35,299 bases of DNA from Candidatus Woesearchaeota archaeon (GTDB lineage Archaea > Nanobdellota > Nanobdellia > Woesearchaeales > ARS49), in contig WJJS01000015.1 of NCBI GenBank assembly GCA_014729505.1, forward strand, positions 1 to 35,299, written 5' to 3'. Below are positions 22,978-30,876 of the stretch, piece after piece (positions within the stretch are counted from its first letter, which is position 1; every line of letters starts with the position of its first letter). A program made the translations under genes and the position numbers. A model generated the notes under the pieces. It was not told where the DNA came from, made no database searches, and worked only from the letters and a program-made list of their open reading frames with translations.

Positions 22978-23436
22978 ATGAAAGAGGTGTACAAAGAACT
23001 ACGAGCCCAGTACAAGGAGTTGCCAACCTTTTCCAGTATCAACAAAGAATTTCGCATAGGTTCTATGGGACACTCACCATTCCCGTTTGATGCACTCATC
23101 AAACGCATACTCAACCAATTCGAAGCACTCAAAAATCTCTTACAACCCATAGTTGAACCAGACACCAACAGTATGCTAGGCATGTACGAACATTCTTCAA
23201 CAAGCGAAGAACACCGCATCGCTTGTACTGAAATGTACAAAACGATCTCTTACCTCGAACGCGTACTACAAGCAAGCGCGTTATCACGAGACAAGCAACG
23301 ACAAACAGTAGCAATCATTGAAGCAACAAGAGCACACGAAAAAATACGAAAAGCACTCGTGCCCTACCTCGAACATTTCGCCGATGTATGGCTAGAAGAC
23401 CACGGCTCGCAGAGCCAGCCAGACTATCTAGGATGA
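22978..23436 (+). CDS. Uncharacterised helical protein upstream of adenylate kinase
   Basis: The product is 152 aa from the ATG at 22978; the frame could be extended to a TTG at 22915. It is rich in charged and aliphatic residues and is predicted almost entirely alpha-helical, with a central GHSPFPFDALIKRILNQFEAL segment, a short loop at VEPDTNSMLGM, and two long helices near the end (TISYLERVLQASALSRDKQ; ATRAHEKIRKALVPYLEHF). No known family or catalytic motif is recognised. Its stop overlaps the adenylate kinase start as ATGA, so the two proteins are co-translated, which hints at a link to nucleotide metabolism. Confidence 0.65.
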   Translation: MKEVYKELRAQYKELPTFSSINKEFRIGSMGHSPFPFDALIKRILNQFEALKNLLQPIVEPDTNSMLGMYEHSSTSEEHRIACTEMYKTISYLERVLQASALSRDKQRQTVAIIEATRAHEKIRKALVPYLEHFADVWLEDHGSQSQPDYLG

Positions 23437-24077
23437 ACATTATACTGATAGGCCCTCCAGGAAGCGGAAAAGGAGTACAAGCACAATTACTCTCCACACA
23501 ATACGACATACCGCATATAAGTGTTGGAGCACTCTTTAGAGAACAGATTAAAAAAAGAACTCTTATAGGACAACAAGCTGAATCATACGTCAAGAAAGGA
23601 CAGCTTGTCCCTGACAAGATAACAGTCACATTACTTCTACGACGAATACGACAGCGAGACGCACAACGAGGGTACATACTCGACGGTTTTCCACGAACAG
23701 AAGAACAAATGAAACTCTTCCACTATCACATCCCGCCGCAACTCGTGTTCTACATCCACGTACCGCCACGATTAACAATCAAACGAATCGCAGGCAGACG
23801 ACAATGCTCAAGATGCGGAAAAATCTATGGAACCAGCCTGCAAGAACAGAAAAAAGGACACTGCGATGCGTGCCAAGGATTACTTATCACGAGAGAAGAT
23901 GATCGTCCCCCTATTGTCAAAAAACGGCTCGACATCTTCAAACAAGAAATAACACCCATTCTGCGCTGGTACAAGGAACAAGAGGTGCTCATACGAATCG
24001 ACGGCACAAAGAGCATCAAGACAGTCAATGCACAGATCACTGCGCATCTGCAAACAACTGCTCGACAAAAACAGTAG
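23433..24077 (+). CDS. adk: Adenylate kinase, zinc-lid type
   Basis: The product is 214 aa from the ATG at 23433, where the protein begins directly with MNIILIGPPGSGKG (P-loop at residues 7-14). It makes 2 ADP from ATP and AMP. AMP-site residues are in the HISVGALFREQI and YILDGFPRTEEQ blocks. The lid has two Cys pairs, C125/C128 and C144/C147, in CSRCGKIYG and GHCDACQG, which would bind zinc. DDRPPIVKKRLDIF gives the conserved lid-closing D-D and R. This is the long bacterial-type Adk, not the short archaeal AdkA type, as often seen in DPANN genomes. Its 3' end overlaps truD by 41 nt. Confidence 0.95.
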   Translation: MNIILIGPPGSGKGVQAQLLSTQYDIPHISVGALFREQIKKRTLIGQQAESYVKKGQLVPDKITVTLLLRRIRQRDAQRGYILDGFPRTEEQMKLFHYHIPPQLVFYIHVPPRLTIKRIAGRRQCSRCGKIYGTSLQEQKKGHCDACQGLLITREDDRPPIVKKRLDIFKQEITPILRWYKEQEVLIRIDGTKSIKTVNAQITAHLQTTARQKQ

Positions 24078-24966
24078 CATACGAACCAGGACCCAAATCA
24101 AAAGATATTTCCATCTTCATCTTTTCAGACACTTCATCTGTAACCAGTTGGCCAAGAACGAGATTCTCACAGCGGGCAAAAACTGTACGAGTCGTCCCCT
24201 CAGAACTCATGCCTGGCAATGAACGAATGATAAAATCACGAGGAGCAACATTAAACTCATTAAGAACGTGTTGGGTTATTTCATCAATATCTTCAGTACC
24301 AAAACCGACAAGAGGCACTGTTTGAGGTCTACTACCTGCAGCGATATGTCGTCGAACAGACTCATTCCACAACAACGATTGAAATGCGTGCACAAATAAC
24401 ATGAGCAATCGTCTAGGAATCGTACGCAAAGCACCAATAACATCAGAGGGATGATGAGCAAGATGCTCCCTGACCGTTGTACTGCCCTGTTCGCTGGCAA
24501 GACGCGCAGCCTCGCGAAAATCGCCACGAACCAACGCGTGACCAATAGCAGCATTTGATCCTCCAAAACGTTGCTTACCAAAAAAATTAATAAACTCCTC
24601 ACGATGAGAAGGTCTTTTTATGATGCCGCGAACAACAATCACAAAATGATTGCCTCTATTATCACCGAGAGTGATACGATCGTCGCCCTGACCAGCATAC
24701 ACTACAGAAAGAGATCGTTCACTAAAGTCAGAAATCCTTTTTGGCATGCTAATCAATTGCGTCGTTAAAGCAACCTTATCCTTATTACCCGCATACCCTA
24801 TTTTTGAAAGAGAAACACCCGTTTTACGACTAATTATCTTCAAAGCAGCAAGCGTAGTCATATTGCGTTTATGTAACCAATAATAATGAAACTGTCCACT
24901 CCCTTTGGGAACGTCAATCAATTCCTCGACGATAAAATCTTCAGGACATGTCTTAAGCAACACCAT
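24037..24966 (-). CDS. truD: tRNA pseudouridine(13) synthase TruD
   Basis: The product is 309 aa from the ATG at 24966. I prefer this start over 24984 because the box A TTTAAA is centred 27 nt upstream of 24966 but only about 9 nt from 24984. LKTCPEDFIVEEL is the conserved N-terminus. YAGNKDKVALTTQLISM holds the catalytic Asp in the G-x-K-D motif (usually AGLKDRRA). GNHFVIVVRG and NFFGKQRFGGSNAAIGHALV mark entry into the TRUD insertion domain. The enzyme isomerises U13 in certain tRNAs. At about 310 aa it is shorter than typical archaeal TruD, owing to a compact insertion domain. It diverges from tRNA-Arg. Confidence 0.92.
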   Translation of the reverse strand: MVLLKTCPEDFIVEELIDVPKGSGQFHYYWLHKRNMTTLAALKIISRKTGVSLSKIGYAGNKDKVALTTQLISMPKRISDFSERSLSVVYAGQGDDRITLGDNRGNHFVIVVRGIIKRPSHREEFINFFGKQRFGGSNAAIGHALVRGDFREAARLASEQGSTTVREHLAHHPSDVIGALRTIPRRLLMLFVHAFQSLLWNESVRRHIAAGSRPQTVPLVGFGTEDIDEITQHVLNEFNVAPRDFIIRSLPGMSSEGTTRTVFARCENLVLGQLVTDEVSEKMKMEISFDLGPGSYATVFVEQLFADAQ

Positions 24967-24989
24967 ACCATCAGACGAGAACATAGTTT

Positions 24990-24995
24990 TTTAAA
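24990..24995. promoter_or_regulatory. Shared divergent box A for truD and tRNA-Arg
   Basis: The palindromic TTTAAA is centred 27 nt from the truD ATG at 24966 and 26 nt from the tRNA 5' end at 25019. One box in the middle of a short divergent gap appears to serve both. Confidence 0.6.
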
Positions 24996-25018
24996 TCTTT
25001 AGGAGGAAACGCATACAT

Positions 25019-25093
25019 GCACCTGTAGCTCAGCCTGGATAGAGCAGTGGCCTCCTAAGCCAAAGGTCGGGGGTTCGAATCCTCCCAGGTGCG
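25019..25093 (+). tRNA. tRNA-Arg (anticodon CCT)
   Basis: The acceptor stem GCACCTG (25019-25025) pairs with CAGGTGC (25086-25092); the discriminator is G. The D arm uses GCTC/GAGC. The anticodon arm GTGGC-CTCCTAA-GCCAA has one G-A mismatch at the outer pair and anticodon CCT. The T arm is GGGGG-TTCGAAT-CCTCC. There is no intron and no encoded CCA. The next start codon follows after a single base. Confidence 0.95.
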
Positions 25094-25094
25094 T

Positions 25095-26156
25095 ATGACA
25101 CTCATCCACGCATTTGAAGGACTGCGCATGTTCACTCATTCATTACGAGTCAGACTGCGAGGTTTTCAGCAGTACAATGGTACTGCAGAGGACATCTGTC
25201 GCGCCATTGTCAAGGATTGTTGGAATGGCAAGTACTTTCAAACAAGTACCGGACACTTCACACAATTCTGGACACGAGATTTTGGCTGGTGCGTGGCAAG
25301 CCTCCTACGTCTTGGATATCGCGACCAAGCCATCAAGACTTTGCAGTACGCATTACAATCGTTTACAAAAGCAGGAAAAATAACCACTGCCATTACACCA
25401 GGCGGTCGCGCATTCGATTTTCCCACGCGAGCAGTCGACACACTACCCTGGCTTGTCTTTGCACTAGCACAAGTACAGAATGCAGCGCTAACAGCATCAT
25501 ATGCGCCTCTTATCCGCTCACAACTACAAGAACTCATGAGCTGGTTAGACCATGGACTCGTCAAAAATAATCTTCGCCTCTCATCAATCAAAGACCACGC
25601 CCGACGAGCACCCTGTTGCTACGACACGTGCATGCTCGGCATGCTCTCAACACAACTCACGAGACTGGCACTGCAAAACCCTCTCAAACACTATTCTTAC
25701 CGACAACTCCTTGAACACCATTTCTGGACAGGAAAAGGATATCGCGATCACAAAGGAAGTAAAGAACACAGCGGAGATGCAAACCTCTTTGCAGTATGGA
25801 CAGGACTCGCACCGAAAACGCACAACACACAAGTGCTCCGCATTCTTGAGACACTCTCGCAACCATTCCCACTCAAATACACACTAGAACAAGAAACACA
25901 TGAGACTATCAACGCTGCACGACTCGCACCCAATTATCAAGGAAACACGATATGGGCACATCTTGGGATGATCTATCTGGATTATCTGCGACGGGAGCAT
26001 ACGAAGCAGTACACAACAGTAAAAAAACAATACGCAGCACTCATAGAAACACACAAAACCTTTTTGGAATTATACGCCCCTGACGGCAAACCTTTTAAAT
26101 CGCCACTCTACATCACAGACGAGGGCATGCTCTGGGCAAGTCTGTATCTCGCATGA
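25095..26156 (+). CDS. Six-hairpin glycosidase-like protein
   Basis: The product is 353 aa from the ATG at 25095; later ATGs are possible but no promoter precedes them. TGHFTQFWTRDFGWCVASLLRLGY is the front of an (alpha/alpha)6 barrel as in amylo-alpha-1,6-glucosidases, trehalases and GH15/GH63-like enzymes. Further barrel motifs are RAVDTLPWLVFAL, CCYDTCMLGML, SKEHSGDANLFAVWTGL and PNYQGNTIWAHLGMIY; several D/E residues lie at loop ends but the catalytic pair is not certain. There is no signal peptide, so it is cytoplasmic. It begins one base after tRNA-Arg and overlaps the next GT2 gene as ATGA. Trimming of a cytoplasmic glycan or storage sugar is possible; the substrate is unknown. Confidence 0.65.
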   Translation: MTLIHAFEGLRMFTHSLRVRLRGFQQYNGTAEDICRAIVKDCWNGKYFQTSTGHFTQFWTRDFGWCVASLLRLGYRDQAIKTLQYALQSFTKAGKITTAITPGGRAFDFPTRAVDTLPWLVFALAQVQNAALTASYAPLIRSQLQELMSWLDHGLVKNNLRLSSIKDHARRAPCCYDTCMLGMLSTQLTRLALQNPLKHYSYRQLLEHHFWTGKGYRDHKGSKEHSGDANLFAVWTGLAPKTHNTQVLRILETLSQPFPLKYTLEQETHETINAARLAPNYQGNTIWAHLGMIYLDYLRREHTKQYTTVKKQYAALIETHKTFLELYAPDGKPFKSPLYITDEGMLWASLYLA

Positions 26157-26863
26157 CACTAAGCATCATTATACCAACACTCAACGAAGAACGATATCTT
26201 GGCACATTACTCAATTGTCTCAGTCGTCAAACACGACAAGATTTTGAAGTTATCATCGTTGATGGCACATCACAAGATACTACCGTGAAAGTAGCACAAA
26301 GGTATAAGAACCGATTACACCTCGCCATTGTTGTGACTCGTCGAGGAGTAGCGCATCAACGAAACGAAGGTGTACGAAAGGCACGCTTTTCACAACTACT
26401 CTTCTTTGACGCAGATTGCACCATAGCCAATGACTTTATCGAGAAAACTCTCGCGTATGTGAAAGGAAAATATACCTTAGCAGGTGCCGTAGTACAATTC
26501 GACAACAACGATTGGCAACACCGACTCATCAACGAAGGATACTCACAAATGTGCACATTCGGGCGCTTTACTGGCGGTTTTCTCAACGGAGCATGCATAT
26601 ACACGACAAAAAACGTGTTTGCTGCAATAGGAGGATTTGACACGAGTATACTCGTCGGAGAAGATCACGAGTTTGGCATTAGAGCACGACCGCATTGTCG
26701 ACGAGGACTTCTACCGCTGCCGGTAATGACAAGTGCAAGACGCTTTGAACAAGTAGGGCCAGTACGACAAGTAATTCAGTACTTAATGATGGGACTCTAC
26801 ATCATGGTACGAGGATCCATTAGAAAACCACACTTCACCTACCGTTTTGGAACACACAATTAA
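26153..26863 (+). CDS. GT2-family glycosyltransferase
   Basis: The protein is 236 aa. SIIIPTLNEERYLGTLL starts the GT2 fold, VIIVDGTSQDTT is motif two (with GT in place of DGS), and LLFFDADCT contains the DxD at residues 86-88. NGACIYTTKNVFAAIGGFDTSILVGEDHEFGIRA is the acceptor-side region with the E-D motif. A hydrophobic stretch near the end (VIQYLMMGLYIMV) could associate with the membrane. It resembles compact archaeal GT2 proteins. It is co-transcribed with the six-hairpin protein, suggesting that the two act on related glycans. It converges with gatE with a 4-nt overlap. Confidence 0.88.
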   Translation: MTLSIIIPTLNEERYLGTLLNCLSRQTRQDFEVIIVDGTSQDTTVKVAQRYKNRLHLAIVVTRRGVAHQRNEGVRKARFSQLLFFDADCTIANDFIEKTLAYVKGKYTLAGAVVQFDNNDWQHRLINEGYSQMCTFGRFTGGFLNGACIYTTKNVFAAIGGFDTSILVGEDHEFGIRARPHCRRGLLPLPVMTSARRFEQVGPVRQVIQYLMMGLYIMVRGSIRKPHFTYRFGTHN

Positions 26864-28686
26864 TCAGCGAATTCTCGAACAAGAGCTACAATCTTCTTAC
26901 CAGGTGCTTTGCCGCGCAATTCCTTCATAGCAACACCAATCAATGCTTTTACAGGTAACTTTTTGTGCTTGTCCACAATGGACTGGACACGCTTGCGCAA
27001 CTCTTTATCGGACAATACCGAAAAATCAGAGAGAACGCGGTGCACAGGCTTGCATGTAGACAGGATTTCCATGACCGACTCCTTTGTAATCTTACCTTTC
27101 TCTACAGCAGTCAACAAATCATGCCAATCCTTGTCAGTAGGAGAACACTCAACACCAAACTCTGACTTGACCACCTTCTGTGCTCGAAGAACAAGTTCAG
27201 CGACATAACTTGGTTTAAGTTTCTTATGTGAAGAAACCAACTCCTCAACCAATTCGCAGGCATCACTCTTTGCAGCAAGCAACGCAAGATCCTTACTCAT
27301 ACCCAGTTTTTCATAACGTGCAGCTCTGTCATCAATTTTTTCAGGAACAGAAATAGCGTCAAGCAGATCTGCAGTGACGTGAATAGAAGGAATATCAGTT
27401 TCAGGATACATGCGAGCTGCACCAGGCATAGGCCGAAGAAACTCAGACGTGCCAGAATCAAGAGCATTACGCACTTCTTTAGGAAGACTTTTTTGCAATT
27501 GTTTGAGACGAGCACCGACTGCGTTTAAAGCGCGATGAGCACGATCCTTTGAGGCAGCGACAAGAATAAACGCATCGCCAGTAGAGCATAATAATTCTTC
27601 GCGAAAGCCAGCAACATCCTCAGCAGTAATACCATAATTTGGTAATTCATCGGAATGAAACAATCCTCGAAGACCGGCAGCGCGCTTTGCATGACTTGCC
27701 AATTCAGAACCCAGACGACGACCAGACTGAATCTCAAAACCCAAGAGACCATCAGCACCCTTAACGCACATCCCAAAGACGGCACCATCTGCGTCGAGAG
27801 CTTTTCGCAGCACGCGAGATTCCCATTTATGCTTAGGTTCAGCAATCTCTTCTATAGGACCAACTTCAATAGCCCGGCGCAAGCATTCTTTTTGCAGTTT
27901 TAACAAACTTTGTTGACGCGCAACCTCTTCAGAGACAATTGTTGGCACTTTACGCAAATCCTGAGCTCCCTTAATCTCGACGCGAGCACCACCAGCAATA
28001 GACACATTAACGTCCTGACGAATAGTGCCAAGACCCCGCCTGGCAAGACCGGTACTGCGCAACAACATACCAAGAGTCTCAGCAACTTCCTTAGCATGCT
28101 CAGGCGTCTTGATATCAGGCATAGTACCAATTTCAATTAAGGGAATACCAAGACGATCAAGGTTATACAGTACACGATCTGTATCTTCACCGCGCTTTTG
28201 TGCGCTATCCTCTTCAATACTAATAGTAGGAATGCGTACAGGACCCAAACTCGTCTCAAGCACACCGTCCATGGCGACAAGAGCAGTGCGCTGAAACCCA
28301 GACGTGTTACTTCCATCAATGACAATCTTGCGCATCACCTGCACACTCTCCACAATAGATGCGTTAAGCAATTTTGCGATTTGAAGAACTGCCCTTAGTG
28401 CATCAGAGGAAATGGACAACGGAGGGGCCTCGTCAAGATCAACAAGACAGACGTGATCGCGACTGCCAGTATACTCGAACCAACGCTTTTTGGACATCTC
28501 CATTTGAGCAGCCACATCCACTGCTCCAAGTTCGCCAACAACAGGACGTAAAAATCTCGTCACGACAAAATCAGTCTTATCAGTAAGATCACCAGGGCAA
28601 CGACAAAACAGTTTAGACCCTTTGAGTTGTTGGTGAATTTCAAGACCGACTTTAAGTCCTAGTTTTTTATGCTCGGGCGTTTCCAT
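26860..28686 (-). CDS. gatE: Glu-tRNA(Gln) amidotransferase subunit E
   Basis: The protein is 608 aa. The N-terminal GLKVGLEIHQQLKGSKLFCRCPG is the GatB/GatE signature of the catalytic cradle domain. The kinase-like steps that phosphorylate Glu-tRNA(Gln) and accept ammonia reside here. The SGFQRTALVAMDG, EEDSAQKRG and YNLDRLGIPLIEI blocks are conserved. An AspRS-like insertion lies near residues 280-400, which separates GatE from bacterial GatB, and a C-terminal helical YqeY-like tail domain follows. It works with GatD, which is encoded two genes upstream on the same strand. It overlaps the DUF504 gene by 28 nt, so all three genes form one unit. Confidence 0.97.
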   Translation of the reverse strand: METPEHKKLGLKVGLEIHQQLKGSKLFCRCPGDLTDKTDFVVTRFLRPVVGELGAVDVAAQMEMSKKRWFEYTGSRDHVCLVDLDEAPPLSISSDALRAVLQIAKLLNASIVESVQVMRKIVIDGSNTSGFQRTALVAMDGVLETSLGPVRIPTISIEEDSAQKRGEDTDRVLYNLDRLGIPLIEIGTMPDIKTPEHAKEVAETLGMLLRSTGLARRGLGTIRQDVNVSIAGGARVEIKGAQDLRKVPTIVSEEVARQQSLLKLQKECLRRAIEVGPIEEIAEPKHKWESRVLRKALDADGAVFGMCVKGADGLLGFEIQSGRRLGSELASHAKRAAGLRGLFHSDELPNYGITAEDVAGFREELLCSTGDAFILVAASKDRAHRALNAVGARLKQLQKSLPKEVRNALDSGTSEFLRPMPGAARMYPETDIPSIHVTADLLDAISVPEKIDDRAARYEKLGMSKDLALLAAKSDACELVEELVSSHKKLKPSYVAELVLRAQKVVKSEFGVECSPTDKDWHDLLTAVEKGKITKESVMEILSTCKPVHRVLSDFSVLSDKELRKRVQSIVDKHKKLPVKALIGVAMKELRGKAPGKKIVALVREFAD

Positions 28687-28907
28687 ATTGTTTTACCATT
28701 TTTCTTAACCATCTTAATGCGATGAAGGGGGATGTGACTCGTCTTACCGTCAACATAAACGACCATAAAGGAACCCTCAATATCCTGCAAAGCCGCATAA
28801 GGGATTTCCCTGAGCGTGCCAAAATCGAGATACACCAGTACATACTCATCAGGGTTCTCGCGATCATCCCACTTGATTTTATTGAGTAACTCATGGATAG
28901 GAATCAT
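28659..28907 (-). CDS. DUF504 (UPF0248) protein between gatD and gatE
   Basis: The product is 82 aa from the ATG at 28907. IHELLNKIKWDDRENPDEYVLVYLDFG matches the start of the archaeal DUF504/UPF0248 family, and SHIPLHRIKMVKKNGKTIWKR matches its conserved I-P-x-H-R-I ending. Members are small beta-rich proteins without known biochemical function, often near RNA-related genes. The gene starts inside gatD (17-nt overlap) and ends inside gatE (28-nt overlap), so it is translated with both amidotransferase subunits. A role linked to tRNA or the GatDE complex is a reasonable guess, not shown. Confidence 0.8.
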   Translation of the reverse strand: MIPIHELLNKIKWDDRENPDEYVLVYLDFGTLREIPYAALQDIEGSFMVVYVDGKTSHIPLHRIKMVKKNGKTIWKRPSIKN

Positions 28908-30171
28908 ATACCTGACGCTCACTGATCTCGCCGCGCAGGTTCTGCTCATAGAGCGAGGCCACCTCATCCTTTTTGAAATTACTCAATAACCATGCCAATT
29001 TAATAAACGCTGTTTCAGCAGTCATATCAAGCTTATTGCCGAGAATGCCAAGTTTTTGCATATCGCGACCGGTCTGATACACATCCATATGAACGCGACC
29101 ATGAATAGTCTGCGTTGCAGCAGCTACAAGAGTGCCGTTCTTGATGAGTTGCTTGATTGCAGTAGCGATCTTTTTATGCTCTCCAGTATATTTATCAATA
29201 TGATTTATAGGAACATTGCCTGCAATACCCGTACCCTCGAGAATAAGACCATCAAAATCCTTAAACGCCAAAAATTGAGAAGCATACATATTCGTATGCC
29301 CCCTGAGTATACCGACCTTCAATTTCTCCTTAAACAATTGAAGTGCAAACGGTCCAGAAGGTACCGGATGTGCAGATAACAAAGAAATCTTACCATGATA
29401 ATGAATCCTTGCAAGAGGCAGAGCGTTAATCGCCTGGAAAGCGTCGCGACGCGATGCATGCATCTTTCGAGATTTACACGCTGGAAGAATAAGGACCGTA
29501 TCATCACTAACGTGTTCATGCATTGCAAGAGCAACACCACAAAAATCCGTTTCAGCAATAAAACGAGCAGCACAAATCACATTCATCGCAGCATCACTGC
29601 TGGGACGATCACTACTGCGCTGAGCACCAACAAGCAACACAGGAACCGGACAATTCTCAAGAGCAAAAGCAAGAGCTGCAGACGTATAATGTAACGTGTC
29701 AGTACCGTGCGTGATAATAATACCCTGCACGCCTTTTTTTATTTCCTTTTCCACCTCGCGAGCCAACACGTTATAATGAGCAAAACGCATGTCTTCAGAC
29801 CACATATTACTCACAAGACGCGAAGTAATATTTGCATAGTCACGAATTTCAGGGAACAACTGCAAGAGTTCTTCAGGTTCAAAACGGGCAATCACGCCAC
29901 CAGTACCATAATCAACCTTTGAGGCGATCGTTCCCCCTGTATGCAAAAGAGTAATATGAGGAAGACCTTTCTTTTGTTTGATTGACGACTTTTTTGACTT
30001 TTTTTCTTTATACTCTTTGAGTACCTTTTTTTCCTTAATGCGCCGAGTAGGAATGCCAATATTATACCCCGTATCAAGTTTGAGAATAACAGTAGACGCT
30101 TCTGGAGGCATCAAGATACCATCATAGGAACCATCTGTTGTTGTAATGCGAACTCTATCACCTGGTTTCAT
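28891..30171 (-). CDS. gatD: Glu-tRNA(Gln) amidotransferase subunit D
   Basis: The protein is 426 aa. Residues 1-45 form the small N-terminal beta domain (GDRVRITTTDGSYDGILMPP) found in GatD. A Lys-rich linker leads to an asparaginase-type glutaminase core. TGGTIAS (78-84) carries the nucleophilic Thr, THGTDT (154-159) carries the second Thr-Asp pair, and GAQRSSDRPSSDA follows. It hydrolyses glutamine and delivers ammonia to GatE for Gln-tRNA(Gln) synthesis. GatDE is restricted to archaea, so it fixes the domain of this genome. A box A lies 27 nt upstream of the ATG, giving a leaderless start of the gatD-DUF504-gatE unit. Confidence 0.97.
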   Translation of the reverse strand: MKPGDRVRITTTDGSYDGILMPPEASTVILKLDTGYNIGIPTRRIKEKKVLKEYKEKKSKKSSIKQKKGLPHITLLHTGGTIASKVDYGTGGVIARFEPEELLQLFPEIRDYANITSRLVSNMWSEDMRFAHYNVLAREVEKEIKKGVQGIIITHGTDTLHYTSAALAFALENCPVPVLLVGAQRSSDRPSSDAAMNVICAARFIAETDFCGVALAMHEHVSDDTVLILPACKSRKMHASRRDAFQAINALPLARIHYHGKISLLSAHPVPSGPFALQLFKEKLKVGILRGHTNMYASQFLAFKDFDGLILEGTGIAGNVPINHIDKYTGEHKKIATAIKQLIKNGTLVAAATQTIHGRVHMDVYQTGRDMQKLGILGNKLDMTAETAFIKLAWLLSNFKKDEVASLYEQNLRGEISERQVYDSYP

Positions 30172-30194
30172 ACAAAGAAAAAATGAAAAGTTCG

Positions 30195-30202
30195 TATATA
30201 AA
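30195..30202 (-). promoter_or_regulatory. Box A of the gatD unit
   Basis: On the minus strand TTTATATA is centred about 27 nt before the gatD ATG. Confidence 0.6.
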
Positions 30203-30211
30203 CGTGTCGCT

Positions 30212-30838
30212 TTAGGTAAACGTCACTTCAGGAGCAGTCTCCGCACCTTCTTCAGCTTCAAACAAGTCACGTTTTTCAAAACCAGCAATACCGGCAATAA
30301 TATTTGACGGAATACGACGTCTAGCCTGTTCGTACGCTGTCACAGCAGCGTTATAATCGCGACGGGCAACAGTGATACGATTTTCAGTACCTTCGAGTTG
30401 ATCCTGCAGAGAAAGGAAGTTTTCAATAGCGCGAAGCTGCGGATACGCTTCAACACTGACAATAACATTAAACTGGCGCACGAGCTCATCAATTTTTTGA
30501 CCCGCAGCAGCAAGTTCTTCAGGAGTTGTTGCCTGAGCTGCTTCCTGCTTTGCAGCTAACGCGCCACTACGAAGACCTGCGAGTTGCGTTTGCGTTTCCT
30601 GCTCAAAATCAGCAGCTCCCTGCACTGTGTTTACAAGATTAGGAATTAAATCAGCGCGACGCTGGTACTCCGTTTGCACATTACCCCAGGCCTGATCAAC
30701 TTGTGTTTCCTTAGTGATAAACCCGTTATAGGTTCCAACACCCCAGCCAACAAGAGCCAAGAGGACCACTACAACGATTGCCAGAACAATCCAGCCAGTA
30801 TACGATTTCTTTGGAGTAACCTTATGTGAACGTGCCAT
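30212..30838 (-). CDS. lemA: LemA family protein
   Basis: The product is 208 aa. I chose the ATG at 30838 because TTTAATAA is centred 26 nt upstream; the ATG at 30856 is only about 8 nt away from that box. After a basic start comes one membrane helix (IVLAIVVVVLLALVGWGV), then YNGFITKETQVDQAWGNVQTEYQRRADLIPNLVNTV, the family signature, and a long helical bundle outside or along the membrane. Members form coiled-coil bundles of unclear role. It lies directly downstream of a TPM-domain gene, a pairing seen in many bacteria and archaea, and the two are presumed to act at the cell envelope. Confidence 0.92.
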   Translation of the reverse strand: MARSHKVTPKKSYTGWIVLAIVVVVLLALVGWGVGTYNGFITKETQVDQAWGNVQTEYQRRADLIPNLVNTVQGAADFEQETQTQLAGLRSGALAAKQEAAQATTPEELAAAGQKIDELVRQFNVIVSVEAYPQLRAIENFLSLQDQLEGTENRITVARRDYNAAVTAYEQARRRIPSNIIAGIAGFEKRDLFEAEEGAETAPEVTFT

Positions 30839-30859
30839 GAACAATAGAGATGTCATGAA

Positions 30860-30867
30860 TTATTAAA
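30860..30867 (-). promoter_or_regulatory. Probable box A of lemA
   Basis: On the minus strand TTTAATAA is centred 26 nt before the ATG at 30838, so lemA can be transcribed separately from the TPM gene 38 nt upstream. Confidence 0.4.
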
Positions 30868-30876
30868 GGATTTCGG

